From WHSM01 sp050701635 (GTDB lineage: Bacteria; Actinomycetota; Actinomycetes; Mycobacteriales; Micromonosporaceae), in contig JBOGDF010000333.1 in the NCBI GenBank assembly GCA_050701635.1, forward strand, positions 1-5,955: a stretch of DNA of 5,955 nt, written 5' to 3'. The stretch's first letter is position 1. Every line of letters begins with the position of its first letter. The notes beneath the pieces were generated by a model. That model searched no databases. It was not told the DNA's origin and saw nothing but the letters and a program-made list of their open reading frames with translations. Below are positions 1 to 4,399 of the stretch, in pieces. The position numbers were made by a program, and so were the translations under genes.

Positions 1-1
1 A

Positions 2-150
2 ACGAACATCGGCGTGTACCACCGCCTCGACACGCCGGATATTCTGACTACATCTCAAAGCCGAGAGTATGCAAACCTGCAGGTCACCACAACAATCGCG
101 ACTCAGAGCAGCCGTAACTTCGGACTAAGCGGGGCCTGTCTAGGGTCTCG
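2..150 (+). other. Unrecognised partial frame at window edge
   Basis: A frame is open from the first bases of the window (starting TNIGVYHRLDTPDIL) and continues to a stop at 209-211. I do not recognise the protein. The part after about position 115 overlaps the start region of the transposase fragment and probably does not belong to the original gene. The likeliest reading is the 3' portion of a gene that begins outside the window and was cut by the insertion sequence, but the segment could equally be non-coding. No promoter, RNA gene or clear repeat is visible here apart from a candidate IS end at 115-125. Confidence 0.2.
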
Positions 151-152
151 GG

Positions 153-762
153 GTGGCGTTCATCCGGCGGGTTCGTACGGGGTCGGGGGCGACGGCGGTG
201 CAGATCGCTGAGTACGTCGGCGGGCGGCAGCGGATCGTCAAGCACCTGGGGTCGGCACACACCGAGGCCGAGCTCGGGGTGCTGCTGGAACACGCGCGGG
301 AGTTGCTGGCCGATCCCGGGCAGGCGATGCTGGAGATGGCCGTTGAGCCGACCGTGGTGGCCCTATCGGCCGAGCCTGACGAGCCGGGACTGTTCGCCCA
401 GCCAGTCGGCCGGCCAAGTCGCAGCCGCAGCACGGGACGTGACGGGACTGGCCGGGTCCTCGCCACCGGGTCACGGGTTCTCTTCGACGCCCTCGCCGGT
501 GTCTACGCCAACTTGGGGTTCGACGTCGTCAACGACTCGGTGTTCCGCGGCCTGGTGATCGCCCGGATGGTGGAGCCGACCTCGCTGCTGGACACCGGCC
601 GGGTCCTGACCGACCTCGGGCAGGACCCGGCCAGCTACTCGACGATGAAACGCACCCTGCGGCGGGTCATCGCCGCGAAGTACCGCGACCAGATCGCGAC
701 CGCCTGCTTCGCCCACGCCACCACGGCTGGGGACGTGTCGCTGTGCCTTGTCTACGACGGGG
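153..762 (+). pseudogene. IS1634-type transposase, N-terminal fragment
   Basis: This is the N-terminal ~203 residues of an IS1634-group (IS4-like) DDE transposase. The opening MAFIRRVRTGSGATAVQIAE, the following YVGGRQRIVKHLGSAHTEAE, and later RVLFDALAGVYANLGFD and LVIARMVEPTSLLDTGRVL are characteristic of the actinobacterial members as I remember them. The GTG start at 153 gives exactly the family N-terminus, though the Shine-Dalgarno is weak. Homology ends at Tyr201-Asp202 (753-758), which in intact proteins is the YDVTTLYF stretch with the first catalytic Asp. The frame then runs on to 1055 as unrelated sequence (GALGGCWFSP onward). The second catalytic Asp and the C-terminal Glu are absent here, so the product cannot transpose. 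A matching C-terminal third lies at 3826-4399; whether the two are halves of one copy is discussed in the findings. Confidence 0.8.
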
Positions 763-1090
763 CCCTGGGGGGCTGCTGGTTCAGCCCCAGACGACGTACA
801 CATGCGGTACTCGACGGACCATGCCCTGCCGGTCGCGTTGGGGTTGTGCCACGTGGAGACCGAACGCCGTCACTGGTGGCTCGTCACCAGCGAACGCTGG
901 TCCTCAAGGCATCAAACAGCGTGTGGGAGCGGCAGGCCCGCCAGGCAAGTTGTACTCACCTTTTACTCACCCTAAACGCTGCAAGCCAGTGTCAGCCGAT
1001 GAAAGGTCCACGGCCGAGCGTGTCAGTGTTTCCGCTGGTCAGAGGCGATGTTTGACAACCGATGACAATCGCGTTAGAGATATGAACCGA
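763..1090. other. Gene-poor stretch left of the tRNA-Pro scar
   Basis: No recognisable gene. One plus-strand frame stays open from 748 to 975 and contains TDHALPVALGLCHVETERR and HWWLVTSERW, which look protein-like, but it has no ribosome-binding site and I cannot assign it. It may be the end of a gene truncated when it was joined to the transposase fragment. The right part holds a direct repeat TACTCACC (953-960 and 964-971), a copy of a CTGGTCAG-type motif at 1024-1042, and a short tandem-like pair, GACAACCGAT followed by GACAATCG, near 1053-1070. If 1091 is an attachment-site boundary, this stretch is the terminal DNA of the integrated element. Confidence 0.35.
953..971. repeat. Paired direct repeat TACTCACC, 11-bp period
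   Basis: The octamer TACTCACC occurs at 953-960 and again at 964-971, so the two copies start 11 bp apart, about one helical turn. They lie about 120 bp from the tRNA-Pro 3' fragment. In-phase short direct repeats at this distance are what arm-type binding sites of a tyrosine-family integrase would look like. That role is inference; only the repeat is seen. Confidence 0.4.
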
Positions 1091-1127
1091 CGAGAAGAGG
1101 CCGTGGGTTCAAATCCCGCCACCCCGA
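1091..1127 (+). tRNA. 3' half of tRNA-Pro (attachment-site scar)
   Basis: The sequence matches the 3' half of an actinobacterial tRNA-Pro: variable bases AGGCC (1098-1102), T stem GTGGG (1103-1107), T loop TTCAAAT (1108-1114), T stem CCCGC (1115-1119), 3' acceptor strand CACCCCG (1120-1126) and discriminator A (1127). The expected 5' acceptor strand CGGGGTG, the D arm and the anticodon loop are not found upstream, so this is not a functional tRNA. A terminator-like hairpin follows directly. tRNA-Pro is a known integration target of actinobacterial integrative elements (pSAM2 uses a tRNA-Pro gene), and a lone 3' half is the expected remnant at the distal end (attR). No encoded CCA is present, which is common in actinomycetes. 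Fragment identity is strong; the att role is inferred. Confidence 0.7.
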
Positions 1128-1137
1128 CTCGATCAAG

Positions 1138-1167
1138 GCCCTGACCAGCGGAAACGCCGGTCAGGGC
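1138..1167 (+). terminator. Hairpin terminator after the tRNA-Pro fragment
   Basis: GCCCTGACC (1138-1146) pairs perfectly with GGTCAGGGC (1159-1167). Inside, GCG pairs with CGC around a GAAA tetraloop, with one A-C mismatch. There is no strong U-run, as is usual for actinobacterial terminators. It starts 11 bp after the tRNA discriminator base, so it is most likely the native terminator of the tRNA-Pro gene. That implies DNA to the right of the scar is the original downstream flank. Confidence 0.65.
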
Positions 1168-1242
1168 TAGATCATTTAGGCCAGTGAGCTCGTCCACTTC
1201 CCATAAACTTCCTGTTTTCGCGCGGGACTGCACACCGCCAGT

Positions 1243-1511
1243 ACCGGCCGGGTGGAGGTCGCTGCCACGGAAGACTGGGCCGACGACGCGGTCACGTCGA
1301 TGACCGCCGACCGCATGGTCCGCCGCACCAGCGCGGAGGCGGCACGACGCGGGCTCACCAACGTCACGGTCACCGTCGGCGACGCCACCGTTCCGGGACG
1401 GCGCCTTCCACGCCGTACTCTCCGGGTTCGTGCTGGGGGTGCTGCCGGACCCGGGCGACCGGGTACGCCATGGCCCCGGCTTCCTGCTGATGCGGTCCCG
1501 GCCCCCTACTG
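1243..1511 (+). pseudogene. Class I SAM methyltransferase remnant
   Basis: The first part reads through MVRRTSAEAARRGLTNVTV and TVGDAT, the helix-strand-acidic loop typical of class I methyltransferases. The expected continuation PFRDGAFHAVLSGFVLGVLP is present from about 1389 but in another frame, so there is an indel near 1386-1392. After VLPDP the sequence jumps to GPGFLLMRSRPP, which resembles the C-terminal strand of such enzymes, so roughly the last third of the fold appears deleted. The N-terminal glycine-rich motif I that binds S-adenosylmethionine is also missing. It converges on the SRPBCC gene and abuts its 3' end. The family assignment comes from motif memory and is moderate; that the copy is broken is clear. 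Confidence 0.5.
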
Positions 1512-1512
1512 A

Positions 1513-1998
1513 TCAGGAGCCGACCAGGTCGTCAATCTGGTTGATCGCCGATGTGGTGCCCTCCACGACGCCGATGTCCAGCACCTGCTTGAGCGCTTCG
1601 GCGGAGGCGTATCTGCTCACGTACGTCGCACGTGTTCCGCCGTGATGTTCGGTGAAGGTGTAGGCGTTCTTGGAGACCGGTAGTTCCGGCGTCGGGTTGA
1701 AGTCCATGTCGGCGAAGCCGTCGTCGAAGGAGAAGCTCCTTGGCTCGTCCACGGTGGTGATCAGCATGTATCCGGCGTGCTTGTCGCCCTCCGGGCCGGT
1801 CATGTAGTAGGTCACGCGACCGCCGGGGGTGAGGTCGTGGTCGACCACCGTCGCCGGGTAGGTCGGCGGTCCCCACACCTTCTCCAATTGCCGAGGGTCG
1901 GCGTAGACCTGCCAGATCCGCTCCACCGGCGCGGCGAAGTCTGCGGTGATGGTCAGAGTCAGGTTGTCAAGGTCCTGCTTGACGTCGGTCACTGGCAT
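1513..1998 (-). CDS. AHSA1/SRPBCC-fold protein
   Basis: A complete 161-residue protein of the START/Bet v1-like (SRPBCC) superfamily, AHSA1-type. The order of motifs is typical: an N-terminal strand LTLTITADFAAPVERIWQVY, then ADPRQLEKVWGPPTYPATVV, the strand GGRVTYYMTGPEGD, and a C-terminal helix ALKQVLDIGVVEGTTSAIN. Length is normal for the family. Such proteins form a cavity that binds a hydrophobic ligand; no catalytic residues are apparent and the ligand cannot be told from sequence. The ATG at 1998 follows a strong Shine-Dalgarno (AGGAGG, complement of 2008-2013). Its start lies inside the end of the upstream ArsR frame (32-nt overlap), so the two are probably translationally coupled on one mRNA. 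Actinobacteria often pair an ArsR regulator with an AHSA1 protein, and this looks intact. Confidence 0.85.
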   Translation of the reverse strand: MPVTDVKQDLDNLTLTITADFAAPVERIWQVYADPRQLEKVWGPPTYPATVVDHDLTPGGRVTYYMTGPEGDKHAGYMLITTVDEPRSFSFDDGFADMDFNPTPELPVSKNAYTFTEHHGGTRATYVSRYASAEALKQVLDIGVVEGTTSAINQIDDLVGS

Positions 1999-2344
1999 GG
2001 TTCTTCTCCTCCTGGTCGAGGTCGGATGCGATGAGTACGTCGATGCGCGCGATGCGGCCGCGCCAGACCTGTTCGAGCTCGGTCAGCATGGACGCCACCG
2101 ACCGCACCGCGTCCACGTCGCCGCTGGCCAACTGCTCGCGACCGCTGCGCCGCTTGGTCAGCAGGCCGGCCCTTTCAAGCACGGCGACGTGCTTCTGCAC
2201 GGCGGCGAAGCTCATGTCGTACTTCGCCGCGAGCGCGGAGACGGAGTGCTCCCCGGCCAGCACGTGGCGCAGGATGTCGCGCCGGGTGCGGTCAGCGAGC
2301 GCGTGGAACAGGGCGTCCGCCCGGTCGTTGCTCTCCTCGCTCAC
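1967..2344 (-). CDS. ArsR-family winged-helix repressor
   Basis: A 125-residue regulator if read from the GTG at 2344. Residues 10-27 (DALFHALADRTRRDILRH) are the typical ArsR helix 1-2 region. The helix-turn-helix spans about 34-62 (SVSALAAKYDMSFAAVQKHV then AVLERAGLL), followed by a wing TKRRSGREQ. There is no cysteine, so it is not a thiol-based metal sensor; it is closer to the ArsR subgroup that sits with SRPBCC genes. A TTG at 2359 would add five residues, but it lies inside the operator palindrome and leaves no room for the -10, so I prefer GTG 2344. No Shine-Dalgarno precedes that GTG and the promoter geometry places the transcript start at about the same base, suggesting a leaderless mRNA. 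Autorepression through the palindrome at 2355-2372 is likely. Confidence 0.87.
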   Translation of the reverse strand: MSEESNDRADALFHALADRTRRDILRHVLAGEHSVSALAAKYDMSFAAVQKHVAVLERAGLLTKRRSGREQLASGDVDAVRSVASMLTELEQVWRGRIARIDVLIASDLDQEEKNHASDRRQAGP

Positions 2345-2350
2345 AAAGAC

Positions 2351-2381
2351 AATATACAACCGATCGGTTGTACGTTGTCAA
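2351..2381 (-). promoter_or_regulatory. Promoter of the ArsR-SRPBCC operon
   Basis: On the minus strand a perfect -35 TTGACA (complement of 2376-2381) is followed, after 19 bp, by TATATT (complement of 2351-2356), which matches the -10 consensus at five of six positions. The spacer is slightly long; the GTATAT reading gives 18 bp. The -10 ends 6 bp before the GTG at 2344, so transcription should begin at or next to the start codon. Confidence 0.65.
2355..2372. promoter_or_regulatory. 18-bp perfect palindrome, putative ArsR operator
   Basis: TACAACCGATCGGTTGTA is a perfect 18-bp inverted repeat lying between the -35 and the -10 of the divergent-facing regulator gene and overlapping the first -10 bases. 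A repressor bound here would block RNA polymerase directly. The placement beside an ArsR gene makes it the obvious autoregulatory site. The palindrome is seen; the bound protein is inferred. Confidence 0.75.
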
Positions 2382-2427
2382 GCCGGCCTTCCGCCGCCCC
2401 CGTGCCGATCGACGGCGACGCGGCGTT

Positions 2428-2550
2428 CTAGGCCCCGGCCGTCGCCTCCATAAGGTCGACCGCCTTCTCGTGCGAGGCCACGGCGTGCTCGCGATCGTCG
2501 CCCAGGCCGACGCAGAGGTTCACTCCCAGGGGGAGGAGCACCCTGTCGCA
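2428..2550 (-). pseudogene. 3' remnant of an unidentified minus-strand gene
   Basis: From about 2550 down to the stop at 2428 the minus strand reads VLLPLGVNLCVGLGDDREHA, then VASHEKAVDLMEATAGA and stop. Third codon positions are almost all G or C, which suggests a real former coding sequence. Upstream of this the same frame runs into oxidoreductase debris and the tRNA-like sequence, so the gene body is missing. I do not recognise the family. The stop is about 45 bp from the -35 of the ArsR promoter and in the same orientation, so it once lay upstream of that operon. Confidence 0.35.
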
Positions 2551-2558
2551 GACGGCAC

Positions 2559-2700
2559 GACTTCGCCGATGTCCTCCCCGGGTACGACGTGGTGCCGGAC
2601 AGCCTCGGCGGCGCGACCCCGCGAAGTCGCTGCGCGTACTCAAGGCCGCGAATGCCGGGTCCAGCGGGCCGGCGATGCTGATGAGCCTGCCGCCGGAGCG
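2559..2700 (+). pseudogene. Zinc-type NADP-dependent oxidoreductase fragment, partly inverted
   Basis: The plus strand reads DFADVLPGYDVVPDSLGGAT (2559-2618) and, after a one-base loss near 2619, AKSLRVLK (2621-2644). This corresponds to the end of the nucleotide-binding domain of medium-chain zinc-type dehydrogenase/quinone reductases, where family members continue LKPGGRLISIAGPPDPAFA. That continuation is found on the opposite strand of the next ~55 bp: the reverse complement of 2645-2700 reads RSGGRLISIAGPLDPAFAA. The segment has therefore been flipped in place. The N-terminal catalytic domain and the rest of the protein are absent. The piece is a non-functional relic; family membership rests on recognisable motifs on both sides of the inversion. 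Confidence 0.55.
2645..2700. other. Micro-inversion inside the oxidoreductase relic
   Basis: Reversing this segment in place joins LRVLK to RSGGRLISIAGPLDPAFAA in the correct order and frame. Short inverted matches CCGCG (2646-2650) and CGCGG (2699-2703) lie at the two breakpoints and could have mediated the flip. Confidence 0.5.
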
Positions 2701-2760
2701 CGGACTGCCTGCGATGAGGACTCGGACAAAGGGCGCAAAGATCGATTTTCTACGCAAATG

Positions 2761-2839
2761 TGCCCCCCGGCAGGAATCGAACCTGCTCTCCAACGTTCGG
2801 ACGTCGAGGGCCCGCGTTGCCTCCCACACCTCGGGCGGC
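2761..2839 (-). other. tRNA-like sequence (3' half convincing, 5' half irregular)
   Basis: Read on the minus strand, GCAGG-TTCGATT-CCTGC (2786-2770) is an intact T arm with a canonical T loop, followed by CGGGGGG as 3' acceptor strand. Upstream, CCGCCCG (2838-2832) pairs with that acceptor at six of seven positions. GTGT (2829-2826) can pair with ACGC (2817-2814) as a D stem around GGGAGGCA. CGGGC (2814-2810) can pair with GTCCG (2802-2798) around a seven-base loop, but this stem shares C2814 with the D stem. Position 33 would be C rather than U, and the variable region is about 11 nt. The 3' half resembles actinobacterial tRNA-Arg genes. It is either a decayed tRNA, an attachment-site copy of a tRNA 3' end with a chance upstream match, or an unusual tRNA. 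Confidence 0.4.
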
Positions 2840-2931
2840 TCGCTCAACTGGCGCTCTCACCTGCGCGGGGCCGAGTGAGCGGAATGTGACCAAGTTGGGA
2901 GTGGCGCCCGCGAGGATGCGGTGCACCCCCA

Positions 2932-2947
2932 GGGCTCGCGCGAGCCC
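2932..2947. repeat. 16-bp perfect palindrome upstream of the secreted-protein gene
   Basis: GGGCTCGCGCGAGCCC is a perfect inverted repeat ending 20 bp before the ATG at 2968 and 7 bp before its Shine-Dalgarno. It could be an operator or form an RNA hairpin that limits ribosome access. It could also be a chance product of very high GC. Confidence 0.35.
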
Positions 2948-2967
2948 CCGCACCGGAAGGCACCCCA

Positions 2968-3508
2968 ATGAACCCACCGGCCATGTCCCGCCCCCGTACG
3001 ATCGTGCGCCTCGCGCTCGCGGTGGTCACCGCGATCGCCGCGCTGCTCGGCGGTCTCACCGTCGTGAGCGCCCCCGCCCACGCCAACCACTGCTCCTCCA
3101 GCCACCCCTACCCCTGGCTGTCCAACCCCGCCTGCGCGGACGACAAGGCCACCGAGGCGACCGCCTGGCACTGCCTGGACTCATACTGCGACTCCAAGGC
3201 GATCGTGAAACTGCGCAGCGGCACCTACTGGGACTCCACCTGGGGCCGCAAGCAGTACGCCTGGGCGACCTACGACGGACCCGCCAGGTGGGGGTACTAC
3301 ATCCGGCTGCGGGTGCTGCTGTCGAACGGCGCCTACTACAGCTCCAGCAGCCGGCTACTGACCGATCGCCTGTACACCGCCGGCCATTCCGTCAATGACT
3401 ACAGAAACCATCTGTTCCAAGCGTGCGTGGTGCGTGGCGCGCAAGAACATGGCCGGCGACTACGTCAACATCTCCTGCACCTCCCCCAAACGCGGCATGT
3501 ACATCTGA
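2968..3508 (+). CDS. Small secreted protein, possibly DUF2690-like, with a +1 frameshift
   Basis: ATG 2968 follows GGAAGG at 2955-2960. Residues 1-39 form a Sec signal peptide: charged start with R8, R10 and R14, hydrophobic core LALAVVTAIAALLGGLTVV, and cleavage after APAHA. The mature part has cysteines at 42, 56, 69 and 74 and the stretch AIVKLRSGTYWDSTWGRKQY, which recalls DUF2690 proteins of actinomycetes (Cys-rich, short, secreted), though the match is loose. After Tyr147 (about 3402) the frame is lost. From 3407 the next frame gives TICSKRAWCVARKNMAGDYV, NISCTSPKRGMYI and a stop at 3506-3508, with three more cysteines. Removing one A from the AAA at 3405-3407 restores one 179-residue protein. 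Read without correction the frame runs to 3699 as nonsense. The gene is either newly broken or the extra A is a sequencing error. Function unknown. Confidence 0.6.
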
Positions 3509-3540
3509 CCGCCGCCGAGGATTGCGGGATCACACGTAGA

Positions 3541-3556
3541 CGGCCGGTAGCGGCCG
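3541..3556. repeat. Hairpin CGGCCG-GTAG-CGGCCG
   Basis: Two copies of the self-complementary hexamer CGGCCG surround GTAG, 33 bp after the corrected stop of the secreted-protein gene. With the following hairpin at 3584-3605 it may be part of a tandem terminator. Confidence 0.3.
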
Positions 3557-3583
3557 GGAACAGTCGGGAAACGCACGGCCGCT

Positions 3584-3605
3584 TGACCAGTGTCTGCGCT
3601 GGTCA
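3584..3605 (+). terminator. Hairpin after the secreted-protein gene
   Basis: TGACCAG (3584-3590) pairs perfectly with CTGGTCA (3599-3605) around an eight-base loop; a short T-run (TTTT, 3614-3617) follows 8 bp later. It is placed to end transcription of the secreted-protein gene. The motif is related to the copy at 1024-1042 and to the tRNA-Pro terminator. Confidence 0.45.
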
Positions 3606-3622
3606 GGCGTCCGTTTTGACTG

Positions 3623-3825
3623 GTGTACGCCCATGCCGTGCCCCCGGTGGGCTACGAGGCCTGGTTCGGGCGCCCGATGATCAACGACTGCCAGGCTGAT
3701 GTCGCCACCGGCGGGCTCCTGCCGGTGGTCACGATCGTGACCGACAACGGCGGCCCGTTCCGCTCGTTCCGGTTCGAGTCCTTCATCGCCGCCCACCCGA
3801 GCTCACCCACGTGCGGACCCGAGTG
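3623..3825 (+). pseudogene. IS3-like transposase (integrase core) fragment
   Basis: The frame reads YEAWFGRPMINDC and then LLPVVTIVTDNGGPFRSFRF and ESFIAAHP. TDNG around 3743 carries the second catalytic aspartate of the retroviral-integrase (rve) core used by IS3-group transposases. A single G appears lost near 3798-3799; in the corrected frame the protein continues ELTHVRTRV, as family members do before SPGQNGS. There the homology stops and IS1634-type sequence begins without a gap. The first catalytic Asp, the catalytic Glu, the HTH part and the C-terminus are all missing, so this is a ~70-residue relic. No IS ends are visible. Confidence 0.6.
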
Positions 3826-4399
3826 AACCGCGCCCGTGAGGTCGTCGCCGGGGAGAAGACCGGCCCCCGTACCCCGCGGTTCGTGAAGACCAGCGACGGC
3901 GCCCGGGCACTCGATGAGGCGTCATTGGCGCGCGCACGGCGCCTGGTCGGATTGAAGGGCTATGTCACCAACATCGGTGCCGACCTGACGGGTGCCGGCG
4001 AGGTCATCGCCAGCTATCACGACCTGCGGCACGTGGAGCAGTCCTTCCGGATGTCCAAGACCGACCTACGCGCCCGGCCGATGTTCCACCACACCCGCGA
4101 TGCGATCGAGGCCCACCTGAGCATCGTGTTCACCGCCCTGGCTGTGAGCCGGGAGGTCCAGAAACCGGACCGGACTCGCGATCCGCAACGTAATCCGCCA
4201 ACTACGGCCACTGCGGTCAGCGGCCATCGCGAGCAACGGCACCCAGCAGATCTTCCCGCCCGCCATCCCCGACCAGCAGCAAGCGATTCTCGACGCGATC
4301 AAACACGGGCGGCTCAGGCACTTGTTGACAGCACTAAGCCGAATGACCGAAGTCAGGAGGTCACCGAACTCCAGCTCGTCCGGTCTTCGAGCTGGTTGA
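3826..4399 (+). pseudogene. IS1634-type transposase, C-terminal fragment with frameshift
   Basis: Starting at NRAREVVAGEKT this is the C-terminal third of an IS1634-group transposase: TPRFVKTSDGARALDEASLA, RARRLVGLKGYVTNI, then SYHDLRHVEQSFRMSKTDLR and ARPMFHHTRDAIEAHL. The Glu of HVEQSFR (4036-4038) is the catalytic Glu of the DDE triad. After VSREVQ the frame slips; taking one A out of the AAA at 4162-4164 restores NRTGLAIRNVIRQLRPLRSA and NGTQQIFPPAIPDQQQAILD, ending at TGA 4397-4399. No start codon of its own makes sense: the GTG at 3811 lies in IS3 sequence. It has the part of the protein complementary to 153-762, but the middle ~200 residues, with the second catalytic Asp, are found nowhere in the window. 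Confidence 0.8.

Noticed and set aside
743..1144. Plus-strand frame ending VGSNPATPTRSRP
   Set aside because: The VGSNPATP string is the sense translation of the tRNA-Pro T arm; the rest shows no family motif.
1039..1233. Minus-strand frame containing VGVAGFEPTASSRR
   Set aside because: The GFEPTAS string is the antisense translation of a tRNA T arm, a common false or fused C-terminus next to att sites. No integrase body precedes it here.
2357..2359. TTG start for the ArsR gene
   Set aside because: It lies within the operator palindrome and upstream of the -10, so a transcript from this promoter would not contain it.
1946..2453. Two plus-strand frames of 140-161 codons antisense to ArsR and SRPBCC
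   Set aside because: They are shadows of the minus-strand genes, which carry clear HTH and SRPBCC motifs and good start signals.
2760..3398. 212-codon plus-strand frame over the secreted-protein gene
   Set aside because: It begins in the tRNA-like sequence (PGRNRTCS is antisense T arm) and then becomes an Arg/Pro-rich shadow of the real signal-peptide frame.
4159..4166. Programmed ribosomal frameshifting in the transposase
   Set aside because: Known IS slippery sites are longer A-runs or A AAA AAG-type heptamers with stimulators; a lone AAA is not enough, and the same context breaks an unrelated gene.
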